A DNA stretch of 64,000 nt from positions 24,526-88,525 of the forward strand of contig OENT01000651.1 in assembly GCA_900239685.1 (NCBI GenBank), written 5' to 3'. A program made the position numbers and the translations under genes. The notes beneath the pieces were generated by a model. It made no database searches. It was not told the DNA's origin and worked only from the letters and a program-made list of their open reading frames with translations. Of this stretch, positions 1 through 15,100 are shown piece after piece (the stretch's first letter is position 1; the number at the start of each line of letters is the position of its first letter). The stretch is from Rotaria macrura (Eukaryota; Rotifera; Eurotatoria; Philodinida; Philodinidae).

Positions 1-1139
1 ATGAATTTTCTGAATGGAAAAAATGAAGTTTCAATCAATGATTCAGATTAGAAAAATTCAATATTCGCATCTAGTCGAACTGAAATTTCGGTCACACTAT
101 TCACTATAATGCGCATCATCCTGAAATGTTTCGTGACAATGAACATAGTACTACAAACGTTTCAATGAACAACCGGCCATTACTGGACATAGAAGGTCGT
201 TCTTCGACTATAAAAATTTACTTCTCATACATCATAGACGATGTGAAGTAAATTGTAGTTTAGGATTTATGATGGTTTTTTTTTGTTCATAGTGTACTTG
301 ACAATAGTTTTTATTTAATGTCAACATTCTTTTTTGTTTTATCGTGGTGCAATGAAGAGTATGGTTGTTAAGATTGGTGATTTTTAGAATATGTTTGAAA
401 ATAAAGGAGAAAAACTACTGTTAAATTATCAGTCCATCGTTCGATGGAGAAGTGCCATACTCCGCAATTGGATGGTTCGATATCAAAATACGAACTACTG
501 TTATAAATGTGTATTTGCAGAAAAGCAAATTATGAAACATCAACGAATTGGTTAAGAGCCTCGCATTTATAGAATCTGGAATCTTTTATTCTGATTATAT
601 TTTTAAAAGTCTCTTCTTCAATAAAGCAAATTTATGCAATGAAGAAATTTAATCCACGAATTTTTCGATCTTCGATAAATATTACTATAGAGTTGCTTTG
701 AAATGGATGAAACACTGAATTGTTGATGCATTGTCACTATTGTAATCTTGCTTAGAAGTGCAATAAGCATTGACCATTATCATCATCATGAATCATATTG
801 AATGAAGATTTTTTTCCGATCTTTATCAAAATCTAAGTCAACATTGAACATTTTCTGTTCTTTCATTTGTTGTTATAATAACGGATTTATTTGTATATTC
901 ATATAGTATACATTTAATAGAAAAAAACTATTTGTAAATAGACTGTTATAAAAACAAGACCACTGTCATAAGGTAGGCATAGAAACATTTATATTATATA
1001 TATATATATATACACCTGACTGACGACTGTAGTTTCACTAAAACCAAGAGAAAAAAAAATATATAAATATCACACATAAAGAGATATTGAATGTTGAATC
1101 TTTTCTTATTTTTGTGTTTTGAATTCAAGAAATGATTAC
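1..1139. other. Non-coding AT-rich flank
   Basis: No gene is supported here. The stretch is AT-rich and holds a short (TA)n microsatellite near 992-1014. Its right part is downstream of the Rab-family gene, which reads leftward, and probably includes that gene's 3' UTR. Confidence 0.5.
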
Positions 1140-3917
1140 TTAATCTTCAATATCTGTTTTTTTCCTTGGTTTACAACAGACAATAAAACGATACAATGGC
1201 GAAGGTTGAGTTTTATTAGTCGAATTCGATGATAAAAATCTTGCACTTTTAAATCTTGCTTTCTTTTTTGAATGATTCATTTGTTGATTATCCATGTTGC
1301 GTAATTTTTCACTTAGTTTATGATCAATGGTCGGTGGAACATGATAATTGAATGCGAAATTATTTAATATTGGTGAATGAGATTCAAGCTAGAACGTTTT
1401 TTTAGTTGAATAAATTATCTTTTTTAAACACAAGAAAATAAACATTGTACACTACAACATACTAGTTTTGGATGATATCGACGAACAAGATCCGAAGCGA
1501 TTTGTTCAAAAAACTCTTGGATATTTTCACCCGTTTTACAACTTGTTTCGAAATAAGTCATACTATTTCGAAGAGCAAACTGAAGAACATACAGAAGTTT
1601 GTTATTTTCTTTCGAATTTCTCTCAAATGTAATGAAAGATTGATTACTCGTTGTCCTAATTCTTCGTCCACTTTCCGATCCTCAATTAGATCGATTTTAT
1701 TAGCCACTAAATATCGACGTTCCATATCAAGTCCAGACTAGAATAAAGAAAAAAGACACTCATTCAATCGAATTCTTATTGGCCTGTTCGTTCATTAATT
1801 CTGTTTTCTTCAACGTACTTGTTCAATTAATTGACTGAAATGTTCAATTAAACGAAATGACTCCATATTAGTTACATCAAAAACAAGAACAAATGCTTTG
1901 GTTGATGTGTAATAACCTCGACCGATCGTTAGAAAATTTCTTTGACCTGCTGTATCCCTAAAAATGAAAATGATCGATCTCACATCTAAATCATATTATT
2001 GGATAAGAAACAAAAAAGCGGAAGTTCACAAATAGAACACATGGAGACTATTAGAAATATTTCGATTTCATTGTGGATAACAATAGTAACTAGTTTTGTA
2101 CGACAGTCTGTTTCCCATTAGATCAGTGGAAAACGCTTGACCAATTTGACAAACAGAATATCGACTATGACATACGGTTAAAGTAAAATATGTTTTAATA
2201 TTATTGACTTATTCCAAATCATATTATGCATTCTTACTACTTGAAAAAAATGAATGCTAGAGAAGAAAATCAATTATGTAGGATGAATATAAGATGAGAT
2301 AGTAATGAAAATAATGTTTTCTCGTTTATTCAAGCTCTAAAAAGATTTTACTATCACCGGTTCAGAATATATATAAGAACATAAATCATTCTATTGTCAG
2401 ATTATTCTAAAGATCAGTCTCACATAGTTAGACTCGATGTATTCGAGAGGTTTCCCATACAGGTTATACTACATTGGTTTAGTCGATACAGACGAGAACA
2501 CAGTCCCCATTAACTTTGATAACAACGAATTATTCAATTGTTAAACACTAATTGAATGAGTACTATTTTCATTGATAGAGTTCAGCTAGGTTTAAGACAA
2601 ACCTAATAGAAATCCGTACCCTTGAAAGTCTTATAGATTTCTCGTTATTTTATGCATTTTTAGATCAAAGAAATTTATCCGTAAGAAAAATCAAAATGAA
2701 TGAATTCTCAATAGATTTTAATCTTTGAATTACATCCATTGATTCTTAGCATAACGTGATACTATGAATATGAAAAAAAAATGTATTTATTCATAAAATA
2801 TAACGTCAGTTCTCGCATGACATTTCGACCATCCTCTGATGAGCTAAGATAGGCATGGAAAACATGAATATTTGAGAACAACATAATGAGGAAAAGTCAA
2901 TCGATATTATTCATCACATCGCGATGATCTTTTTTTTCATACCTTATATTCTCTCGTTACAGAGTCGTCGAAAATCAGTCTTAACCACTTCAAAAGATAC
3001 GAATAGCTCACTCAAACAAGTCTGTCATAGCCATTATTAGATTGACCTATTGTTTCACATTCACATGAACTTATATACTTTGCACATTGGAAAAAATAAC
3101 TCAAGTGATTTGCTTTTCGAGTGTCCATTCGAGAAACGATCGATATCTCTTCTAATGTATTTTCACATTATTGTAAATAGATTTGCAAATGTCCATTTGT
3201 CTGAATCCAACGTAGCTATACTCTGAAATCATTTCTTTGTCTGTTACTTTGAATCATTGTGACGTTTGCGGTAAGGTCTTTTTTGCTTTCTCTTCGTTTG
3301 CTATAGCATGTAGAATGTGGACTCTTGATTTTCTATGCTATGTTTGACGATGCTTTCCTCGTCAGACTCCAAATGATAAACTTGTTATTTGATGATTAGT
3401 CTTTTATGATAGTTGACTTCAGATATTGAAACAGTAAACAAATGTCCACTGATCAATACATTCTTTTATTACTAAAAGCTATAGATGAACAAACACTTAT
3501 CGTTATCGTTTAATTTTAACGACTAATATATCGTCTAATTCGTTTTGTATAATAAAATTCAAATGATACGATTCAAGCTTACCATATTTGTAAGTTAATC
3601 TTTGATTGCTCAATAGGAATGATTTTATTTATAAAATCAACTCCTAAAACAGATTAATGCTATGCAACATTATTCAAAAAGCGAAGAATTATTCTCGTTG
3701 ACATACCAATAGTAGCACCAATATCTGTCCGAAAATCTTTGCCAGCAATAAAACGTTGTAATGATGTCTTGCCTACAAGTGTATCGCCAAGTAGTAATAC
3801 TTTATACTTGACATCAAATAAATTCTTAGTGTCTCCATTCGACATTGATCTTTGTTGATCAAGGTTATCACGGTTGCATAAAGGTTGTCGTTTACTTTTT
3901 AGAAGAGAAACAAACAC
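1140..3917 (-). CDS. Rab-family small GTPase, six exons
   Basis: Membrane-trafficking GTPase of the Ras superfamily. Reconstructed minus-strand exons are 3917-3707, 3643-3583, 1957-1819, 1737-1648, 1579-1463 and 1388-1140. All junctions are GT-AG and phase-consistent, giving about 288 aa. Motifs in order: P-loop GDTLVGKTS (residues 44-52), switch I TIGVDF (created by the exon 1/2 junction), WDTAGQ (91-96, created by the exon 2/3 junction), NKID (150-153) and ETSCK (178-182). TIGVDF and WDTAGQ indicate Rab rather than Rho or Ras. The 68-bp intron between exons 4 and 5 can be misread as coding. The C-terminal exon is long, basic and Ser/Asn-rich. Its Cys-Cys pair (277-278) is followed by ten residues rather than ending the protein, so prenylation is uncertain. 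An alternative start is the internal Met at residue 25 (3845). The Rab subfamily is not assigned. Confidence 0.85.
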
Positions 3918-6900
3918 AATACAAAAAAATCGAATAACAAAGCTTAAATAGGATTAATCATTTTAAATAAATCGATGCAAAGTCATTGACTGTGAAAAGG
4001 AAATCAAGTTCGATGAAGATTATTTATTGTTTTCATGTATTCGTTGGAACGTAGTAAACAAAAACACTCTGCATCTGTTTATTCTTCTATTATCATCTTC
4101 GAGAGCGCCTTTTTATTGGATTCATAAATAATTTTAGTCAAAAATGTATTCTTACATATCGAATATGTTGCTGATGATGATGACGTGGAGGAGAAAGAAG
4201 CGAACTTGCTTTATTCTTGACAGTACGATTAATAATAATTATTTACAAAATCACTTTCTTTCCCGATAGAATCATGACTGCTGAAAGCGTATTAGAAAAT
4301 AAACAGCAACGTCATTACATCGTATGCTACCACTCGCGGCAACACCGAAAAGCAAACTATCTTATCGTAGTAGCATGATGAATCATCTGTGTCGAATATT
4401 TGACCATTCACACGAAAAGGGATAGCTATCATAGAATTAAGTGTGGACTATAACTCTGCACGTACTCGGTTTGACTTAGTAGTGGTGCCATTTAAGTTTT
4501 ATAAATTTGCTATGCTGTTAGCCAAAGCGGATCATATTTTTCGAGCGAGATAATGTTTTTTGATGATACAAATTGGATCGAATGAAATGCGATTTGAATC
4601 TAAAATGCGATGTTGCCTATACTACACGTTCGTTTCATTCAATTACTTGAGTGAAAGACTGATTCAAGGTGAATAAGAAAATGTCATTTTAGACAACATT
4701 TTTTTCAACACACACATACATACATACATACAAATACACATTTCTACACCTTGTTTGATTTTTTACAGCTACGTTCTCTCTCCTTCTCTGTCTCTCTCCC
4801 TTTCTTTCTTTCACTCTCTTATCGTTCTCTAGCTACATGATGTTAGTATGCGTGGGTACACTGAAAGAGAAGAGCATGCGTGTGTATTATTCAGTCACTT
4901 GAAGTGCTGCATATACGATTCTCTGGGTGACGGATAACATTCCATCTATTGCCTCCGCTTTCTTCGTCTCTCGTTTGCATACATGCCCACATAACTTGGA
5001 CGTATATAATAGAAAAAAATATTACTCAATCCGTATTAATTACTACTATGAGACGATAGCATACAATTCAAAAAATGTCAAAGTGCTCGTTTTGTTTTTA
5101 CTCTATTGAGCATTGTGCCATTGTTCGATATTCGACAAGATTAAAATCGGTACTAATAAATTCTACGGAGTGCTAACAGACGAAATTCTTATTATTCGTT
5201 CTAATGTGTGCCCGAAGAATAAAGTTCTGCTAGAGTAAAAATACTTACATCTATGTAGGTATGTTTTCTTTGTTCGATTTTAATGATAATCTACTTACGT
5301 TTGAAATAAGATCCAAATTCAAGAAAGAGAGAAAAAAACTCAGTTAAAAATGTTTGACCCATTCGCTTTTACTTTTCTTATCTTGTCTATCAACAAATCA
5401 ATTATTTCTACGTAGACATTAGAAGGAAGACAAACTGCACCGACTCATATTCATATGTTCATCATAAGGAATCGATCAATATTTATACTACAACAGCTTA
5501 TTTAACCTGGAGAAACAAATAGAGATATCATTGAAAACAAATGTTTAATGGATTCCTGATTAACCGCTAATACAAAATATGGATGCGTTGTATAAATTAT
5601 AACATTATTGATTATGTAAATCATTCAGCACATCGATATTTTACTTGTACCGAAATTCTAGAAGAATATTTGACAAACACGTTGATCACGAACCAAATCT
5701 GAACGTCGTCTATTTTTATTTATACAGAAAGAATATTTACTAGATGTTGTATTCATAATCATTCGTTTTATTTCTATACTCAAAAAACGATTCACATGTA
5801 TGCTGCAGATATTTGATATTTAGTCATCTTTGACTTATTCACATTAATCACCATTTTCGTACACACAAGTCTATGAAATGAATATGTTAATGCAGTTAAA
5901 TAGAGTTATTCTAGTTCTAGTCATCATCGTTCGGACAAACAGACAGAAATAGTTTTACTTCTGTGCTTTTGTCTATTATCAATATTAATGTCTTGTTATG
6001 AAGAGAAAGTTCAAGTACTTCAAGTCATTTGGTCACTGGTTGTCTAATTCCTACTTTTTTTCTGAATAATCTTGGAATAAATATTCCTCCATAGAATAGT
6101 AGTTGCAATGTTTTACGAAATACAAAAAAAGTAACTACAACGGACTTCTAGATCATGATTTTGAAGAGATTTATTTTGGACAGACAAGAAATACGTTCTT
6201 CAAAACTCAATCTATGAATATTCATTGCTAATATAAATAGTGGAGCACTAAATACAAATCATTATATTGGGACTCGATGCCTCTATCCTAATTTTGTGAT
6301 CAATGAAAAACGACGTGATCATTCGTGCTAAAGATTGCAATCGATTCTATTGATAATAAAACAAATCTATGTTTGCAATGTGTTCCATATCATTGCTGAG
6401 GAAAAAAACGAGATTAAACTAAACGCATAATTAGTCCTAGATTATCAAACTAATACTTGCTTGAACATTATCGATTACTTTTCGTACTTTCCTCTGATGA
6501 TATTTTTTTAATGAATGCTTGAAAAATGTAAAATGAGCGTTAAAGAAATGAAATCATCCATTGTATAAAATTTTGAATTTCTGAACATGATAATATGGTT
6601 GATTAACGTCTGGATGAACACATGAATTTATTGCTACTTGACTAAACAAATCAATTTCACGCCTGTTTCTTTCATCCTTTTATTCCTAGTCGGTAAGCTA
6701 TCATAAATAGTAGAAGTGAGATATTAGTCATTATTTCAATTCAAAATTCTCTTACTTATCATCGATTGCCTGTTTTTCACAACTTAGACGTGTTTTTATA
6801 CTGTGAAAAGAGATCTAATCTATTTTTATCTATGACATAATTGAATTTGTATTTTTTAGCACGAGAAGAAATCAATGTCAGTTCAAAATAAGAATTACTA

Positions 6901-9900
6901 ACACCAAATACATGTTTCAGTGAACACATATACTCAACAATACAGAGGGTTTCGGTGAAACGCTGTATACGAATTCATACTTCCCACGCTTCCAATTCAC
7001 ATGCCAACTTGATTTTTGAAGAGTGTATTTTCCTACACATGCGTAATGATTTCGATATTTGTATCCATGATACGATTTAAAAATAATGAAAAACAACTTA
7101 ACTTAACAATCATTGGTCATAGTTCGATTCGTTCTCGTTTCTTTTTTTGTTCATAGTAAGTTTAACTACGAAAAACTAACGATTTTCTCCATCTAATTGT
7201 CGCTTTGTTCGAACTGAGCCAATGTGAAATGTTGCTTCGTATAGAAGAAACATGATTCTGCATTTTTTTACTTAAACATTCAATGATTAATCATGATCTT
7301 ATTGATCGACATTGTTTCATTCAGTTAGTAAAGTCGATCAAACTTCAGATGGTGATTAGATTTTTATCCATCATAAATCAAAATTTTCAAGATTAGAGCA
7401 ATTCAATCATATCTGAATCTAGAGTCTATACGAAGAAGAATTTCAGTGTTGGAATCGACATCTTTAAATTAAAACTTATATTGCCAATGATTCGAAAGAC
7501 TTGTTGTGATAACTGAAACGGTTGGAACAAGGTGATAATCAAGAAATAGATATTTTTAATCAACTTTGCTTTTATAAATGAATCTTCACTTTATATTTCT
7601 TTTTATTTGTTAACCATTTCCAGCCGATTCACAGAAGTCAAATAGGAAAATAGAAGTTGTCCTGCATAGTTTTCGTTGCTCTGCCACATGCGTACGAAGA
7701 GTACATTTTTTGGAATTAAAATAATGTGCTTCTATGCCACAATGGCTGTATGTTGCCATTTGGAAAAAGTCACCCATAAAGGGTCGAAAGGGTTGAAAAT
7801 TTTATTTTTTTATTTCGATCATCAAAATGCACTATCCTTTGCCTTTTCTTTTATTCATAAAGTTTATGGATGAAAGAAATGGTTCAAATACATATGGAAT
7901 ACTTGCACACAGCTTTTTCCAAATTTCAATCTGCTTTTCGAGGCAAGATTCAAGTACGCGAGATTGGTAGTTTTCCACAAGTAATTAGTAAAGAAAAAAT
8001 AGATGTAAAGGTAGATAAATGAAAGGCGTATCCTAAAATCTACACTAACACTTTAAAACATCTATCGTCACTTGGATATCACACCCTGAAGACTAGTATA
8101 CTCGAGTTTTGTCATGAAAAAGTATTTATATTTTGGAAAAAGCTATTTGGAAGCATTCCATATAAATTTGGATCATTTGTTCATTTAGAAACTTAATGAA
8201 GAAATAAAAAGACAGAGAATGGTGCACTTTAATGATTGAAATAAAAAAATTCATCTTTCAACCATTTTGTCTCGTTATGGTCAACTGTTGTCAAATAACA
8301 ACATCCATAATATTTGTGATTCGGGTTGTTTGAACAATCCTTCTCAATAATGTGATATGCAATAGATCTAAATAGAAAAGTTTGCCATTAATGACTTCTG
8401 ATATTGAATGAGTGAGTATGCAGGAAAACGATTTTTACGGTTAAGTGGCCTCTATGGGATATTTTAGATCGATTCGACCACGTTGTCAGCGGAAAGTTCA
8501 TTTTTGTTTTGGAAACCATGAGTAGTGTATCCTGAAATATGTTCCAGTCATTATCGAATTGTTAAAAAGTTCTCTAGCTCTACTGAACGTAAGCCATATT
8601 TGTTAACTGTTGCCAAATGGCAACATCCGATCGGAAAGGGTTAAATTGAGAGACAATGTCACATATCACTTCAAGAATTCTTCAGTTCGGGATTACTTGA
8701 TTACATTGAAGAAAATCAATCAGAGAAAGTATTCAATAATCAAAACTATCCAAAGGAAGAGTAAAAAGAAAATACTATTAGACACTATGTACGAAGCACA
8801 AATAAATGATAGTTAGTGCTTCCCAATGACGTTATCACAAGGAGCAGAAGATGCACACCCTCGGAAGATTTTACAAACCATTGTGAGTGTGATAATCCCA
8901 TATGAATTTTCTTGACGAAGGGTTAGTCCTGTGCTGCTGCTTCTCTCGTGTATTGAGAGCATTTTTCAATGAGAAATGTCAATTCTATTTAATTCTAAGA
9001 CATCATTTCTAGTTGGCTCGCCTCGATTATACTTAGATAATGATTAATGCATTTCCTTTGGTGATTACTCTGAATTTCTAATCAATCTATCGCTTTTAAT
9101 TCATGGTATCAATTTTTTGCATATATTTCATGACTATTGCGAATTATATTTACTCTAATTCAGTTTGTTGTTATTCGTAGAATCTATTGAAAAATTTCAG
9201 CTACGACTTATTTGTTTGTTTACTGTGAATCTATAATGGCTTCATGTAGACTTGTCCATATTCATGTCCAATCAATTATTTCAATAGGAATTCTATAAAA
9301 TTCATTGTATATTCCAAGAAATTCATTTACATATTGTAATCATAGGCAAATAATTCTTATCGATAATAGAAATGAAAAAATGTTCAAATTCTATTCACGA
9401 ACCACGGGAATTTTCCGATCGATAAATCGTTTTCGTACCGAGACCGTACACATTGTATAGAACTGCATGAGCGATGAATTTTTAGAAAGAAATTTTGCAC
9501 ATTGATTCTAATACTTCAAAGTTACTGCACTTGTTTGATAGTTTCCACAAACATATTGTCTCGTTGATAAAAACCTCCCGTAGTCGACTTTTTACTACAT
9601 AAGTCACGTGGCGATGCTTGTTAACAAGAAATATTTGTTTTGTCTTGTAAATGTTATAAATCGTTTGACTTACTACTAATCTTGAAATAAGAAGATTGAA
9701 TAGGGGAACTGGCATGACTAAATAAAAAGACTCGTTTTGTTCATAGTTGTCGACTATCATACAAGTGCGAACAATATGGTGAATTTTCATATAAAAACAA
9801 GTGTCATCTTCGTAGAACATCTTTTTCTGTGTAAAATGTAGGGTCGAATTCGAGCATAAATTATTACAAAGATTAACTTTTATTTCATTAATTTAAGCAT

Positions 9901-12121
9901 AAAAACTGTTGCATGTTGACAATTCTATGTTTTTGAATTACAAATTTCTTTTCAAGATACGAATTACTTATTTCAATATAGATAGTCCCGATGTATAAGA
10001 GTCTGGATGGAGTTCTATTCTACTGCATGATTTTCTTTGCTTTTTTCTGTCGAATTGAATCTCCAGATTTTATCTTTTAATAATATACAATATTGAATAC
10101 ATACGATTCTATTTGGTAATAGTCATCGTTCTCCGATTGCGCAACACACATGTTCAATGCTAATTTTTGTGTTCGTAGACAAGAAATGATTTGAATTTCA
10201 AACAGATCAGAGACCATGTTACGTTAATTTGATAGTGAATTTAAAAAGCAAGAAAAAGAAATGCTAATGGCTGTGGGAGAGAAAACTCATTGGTATAATT
10301 TGAGATTTCCGTTTTGTCAAATAAAATATGGAATAGTAGACAAGTAAATTCATGCTTGTACTCGATTAACATTATTTAGAAACGACTAATCATTCTACTG
10401 TAGTCAATATTTAATCTCTATAGAGATTTAATTTGTCATCGGAGTGTCTTTTGTTTTTTTTTTAATAAAAATATTACTTCGAGATGTTTTCTCAATTATT
10501 GAATAATGATAGAACTTGTTTTTTTTTTGTAGTTGTCTATTTGAAGAATGTCACGATGAGCATAATCAATAGATGCACATGGATGAGTGGTATGTAGAAA
10601 CACATCAAAGTCAGTATATTCAATTGAGACATGGCTTCTTTCATTCCCATCTGTTTACTGAACATCGTCAAGAATGTTGAACAAATTATAAATCGGTCAT
10701 TGACATGATGAGAGAAGATATCTAAACATCTGTCAAGTCTAAAAAAAAAGGGGAGAAAAAGAAATAAATGTATGCATTCCACCCACTTCGTTATTTTTAT
10801 TCTTTTCTGTTATTTCAAAAATTTCCCTAATTAAATTTGTCTGGATGATGAGAGTTGCAGGGACACAAAGTCAATTATCTATATCGTATTGCCCCAAATT
10901 TCATTTGAACAGTCAGTCTTCTAGCGATATTTTGTGATTTCAAAGACATTCGAATGCACGAGAAAATGAATGAGACCGGCAGAAACTAGTTACAGATGCT
11001 TTCGTTTCATTATACAAATACCAAAGGTAAATAGAAAAAGTGTTAAAAAAAGAAAGAAGTCGATGTTAATATTTAAATTAGAAAAAAAAACACACACACA
11101 CAACCAATACAACGTTGATCTCTTATCTTTCTTTTTTTTTCTCAGAAAACAAACAGTCACGATCAATCACGTATGATTTTCTTTGAACATGTTAGGCTTT
11201 GTATAAATGTTTGTCTTTCTATAAAAATAAAAACAAAGGTAAAAAAAGGAACGATGACAACGGCGACTAACTTAGTTGTTTTACTTGCTTGATTGAACTA
11301 GTTATGACTTAGATATACATTTTTTTTTCTTTCTCTTCTGTTCCTGTGGATAATTATATTCAAGAGGGAGCACAAGAGCGAAAAACCCATTGAATGGACG
11401 AATTTTGACCGTTCACTGATCGAATCTAATTTCCTAATTGTTTTATTGCACGCACGCACGATCGTACAACAAGGAAAAGCATATTTTTGTCTGTGATCAA
11501 TGACTAGAATTCGATGGTAACATGACGGTTATTAGAATTTGTTGCTCATTAACTTTTCTATTAGAGTAGATTAGAAAATGCCATCATTATTCACACGCGT
11601 TCAAGATGATTATCGTATCGATCTTTTACAATGTTCTAGCTTAGAACAATGACGACGACGTCTTATGTCAATAAACTGATGTCGTGAGCTACAAACATTT
11701 TTCTTCTCTTTTTTCTTTTTTTTTTGGTTTAACATATAAATTAATTCTTTTCTTAGTTGTTCATTCTTACCATAGTGGTCGACAATGCAATGATGATTTT
11801 CCCTTTTTTTCGCCCTCTCTCTCTCTCTCTTATTCACTAATCATAGTAGTTTTTTGCCTTTTCTGCCTATCGTATTAAAAAAAAATGCAAGTATAGATAT
11901 CGATGAGGGACATTGGGAGAAAAAAAGAAAGGAGATTTTTCTTTTGCCTTTTTGTTACCCTTGCATAGTCTCATTTTCTCTGTAAGTATATTTCTGGAAT
12001 GCATTGTAGCAAGTGTATATGCCGATACTGTAGTCATAGGTCTCATTAAGCGATCTGTTTTCTCGTCAGTTTTGCTTTTTGTATAAGTGTGCTTACTCAT
12101 TCTTCCAGATCATTATTACCC
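3918..12121. other. Long interval without a supported gene
   Basis: About 8 kb between the divergent Rab and CELF genes. The longest open frames (9482-9820 minus, 112 codons; 10537-10782 minus) have low-complexity AT-rich composition and no motif I recognise. Simple-sequence tracts occur near 4710-4745 (CA/CATA), 4780-4815 (CT) and 11815-11835 (CT). The part next to 12.1 kb probably contains CELF promoter, 5' UTR or upstream exons that cannot be placed from sequence alone. Confidence 0.5.
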
Positions 12122-15100
12122 ATGCAATACAATCATCAACAACCATTACCATCATCACACACTTATTTCACTCCTATTCAAACAACATCGTCAATGCAGT
12201 ATGCAACTGTATATCCGACAACGACACCTCCCATTCTTTCGTCGTCATCATCATCATCATCAGCAACAGCACCACCGCAGAATAAAAAGCTGCAACACAA
12301 CCATTTATCATCACAATTAACACCTCTACAACCGACAAGTTCTTCATATATGTCACCTATCGCTTCACCAACAGCATATATGTCACGTGGTTCAACACCG
12401 CCATCATCTGATCTAAAAGATATGGACACTGTTAAATTATTTGTTGGACAAATACCACGACATTTAGAGGAACACGATCTTCGGCCTATATTCGAAGAAT
12501 TCGGACAAATATACGAGTTAACCGTACTGAAAGATCGTTTTACAGGCATGCATCGTGGTGAGTAATTGAAAAAGAATTTTTTTTTATTCATTAGTGCCTC
12601 TAGGCTAAATGCTACAGTCGCACACATATTTCCGGTTCTCATTTATTTCAAAGCGGCAGTTTTTTCATGTTCTTTTAATCGTATTCACGTTTGGTATACA
12701 ATGCAAAAATAAGAAAAAAAAATCGAAGATGAATGAGTGACTCGCGCTCATTGTTCAATCGATTGATTGTATTTGAGCTGTAGGTCGCGTGTCAGCGGCC
12801 ATCTGCCCGAGCGGAACATGAAATAGAATAAAGCAGAAGAGAAGGAGAAGAGAAAAAAAGAACGAGATTCGACGTCTTGTCATATGTGTTCGTTCATAAC
12901 GGCGTTACTTGTTTTCGTTCGTACTGGCTAGAACAAGAAGAAAAAATGTAATGCCATCGCTTCTCTGCTCGCAGTGGCCGCCGACACAGGGTATAGGCAA
13001 ATATACGATATTAATAATCATTTTTCTTCCTGTATATAACCGATCGATGATGTTGAACAAGCTTTCGTTTGTTTCATTCTTTTTTTTTCTTTCTCTTTTT
13101 TTTGGCTTGACAGATGGTCAACTTTTAAATAGAGTTATTCATTCGATAGAAAACATTTGAATTGAATATCACACTGTTTTTAAATTTTCATCATGTTGGT
13201 CGATACGTATAGTGGTAAGGATTTTTTCTAAACTGTTCTAATTTCTTGATTATCGAGTCGATTTTCATGTACAGACAAAGAAATATGAACCTCAAGTGTT
13301 TGTCGAAGAGTGACGAAATGAAAGAGGCGATAGGAACTGATATAGCTGCCCGTGTCCGTCGTGATTTTTTCTGCCAACTTATGAAAATCATTCATATAAG
13401 ACTTCTGCTAAATGTCGAGCAGTCTGTATTGCCTACTATAGTCTACTTTTCGCGTTGAGTTGTTATTTTGCCTCGGGATATGGAACACATATTATAATTC
13501 AAAATAAATACTAACTGTTGTTTTTTTTTTAAGGATGTGCTTTTCTTACATATTGTCATCGTGATTCAGCATTCAAAGCGCAACAAGCACTACATGAACG
13601 GCGAACCTTGCCTGGCGTAAGTATTTCAGATGTCACCAGTCTCTATACATACGAGTGCTGCAGCACAGTGTAGAAAAAATAGATATAAGTAGAATGATGA
13701 ATTCATTTCCAGGTGATATAGAATTCCGTATACTGATGATAGGCATATGTATTCGGTTTTTAAAGAATCAAGCCTATCGTTGATTAGTTTTAGCAATATC
13801 AATAGTATTTGATGAAACACTGATGACTTAGAATATGTCTGTATTTCAATCGAGCAGTCCCGTGGTAAATAGATAAATGCATGCTAATGTCTCTCGTGTG
13901 AAATTTCGTCAAGATTTCTTGGTCTGTGATTTCTATAAAAATATCCGTTCTATTTAATGCATTAGTGCTAATAATAAAATGAAACTATGAATGACTTAAC
14001 GGGCTTGATTGATTGATGGTCTCGTTTTTTACACTATTTTGATTTGATTAACGCCATCTATCGAACAAATAATAGGGAAAATTCTGATAAAAATGAACGA
14101 TAAACAGAATTTATCAGAATGTGAGAGCTAAAAATAAAGGAGATTTTATTGTTTTTAATTACGATACAGGTTCAGTATTCTTTCGATAAAGTTTTTAGTT
14201 GACAATTACAATACAAGTTACTACGTTTAAATTAGAAGTTCGTGTTCGACAAGCTATTACGTGTTACAAAAATTCAATGTTAAACTTATTTCTACATTAA
14301 AGCTGTGCGCTTTCATAGGAAAAATATCATGGTCACATCTCTATATTCAATAATAACAGGTCCTTGATTGAATGAAATAGGATTCATAAAATGCGAAGAT
14401 AATCCGAGAAGTTTTAGCATGACGTTTAATTCACCTATCTTCGTGCTCACCAACTCCTATCCCAGCAAATGATTGAATTATATTTTAAAAAAACCATGAT
14501 CACAATATATTACTGAAATCATAAATATGTCTATCAATGTATGACATTCGAAATAATAATGAATACATGAGAATTTGATTGCTTTCTTTTTCCTTCAAAT
14601 AATCGTTTTCGAAGGTTGATGTTGTGTATATTTTCCAACATTATAAATTCTTCTGTCAGTTTCTCAATTCATTGTCCATCTCTTCAATGATGTTGTGTTT
14701 CGTTCAATAGTTAACCGAAGTAGAACATGGTCTGTCTCTCCATTATAGTGCTTGAACATCTGTCTATCGTATAAGATGTAATGTTTGCTATAGATTTGGT
14801 CCCATTCTAATGACGTTCACATTCGAAATGGAGATATAGAAATGATAATTTGAAAATGGAAAGAAACCTTAATAGTGTTCAGAATGAAGCTTTTCCAATT
14901 ACTATCTATGAGAAAAGCTTGAACAGACATTAATCAGTAAATGTCATCTTCATGCATACTGTTCGTTTATAAATATCAATAATCAATCGACATCGACTTT
15001 TATTCCAATTTAGTTCGTCTTTCTCTCTCTCTCTCTTTCTCTCTGTCTTTATATTTCTACATTGACATGTACCTGAGGGATTTCTCAATTGACTAAAACA

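Noticed and set aside
1472..1741. 89-codon plus-strand frame
   Set aside because: It overlaps Rab exons 4 and 5 and the intron between them on the opposite strand; the Rab reading has conserved NKID and ETSCK motifs.
9482..9820. 112-codon open frame on the minus strand
   Set aside because: Longest frame in a gene-poor interval, but there is no recognisable motif, no flanking splice or promoter support, and its composition is that of AT-rich noise.
10537..10782. Hydrophobic 81-codon minus frame preceded by a good acceptor
   Set aside because: It could be a membrane-segment exon, but no adjoining exon, homologue or donor/acceptor partner was found.
12178..12642. 154-codon minus-strand frame opposite CELF exon 1
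   Set aside because: It is the antisense shadow of the Ser/Gln-rich CELF exon; poly-Asp and poly-Met runs arise from the TCA repeats.
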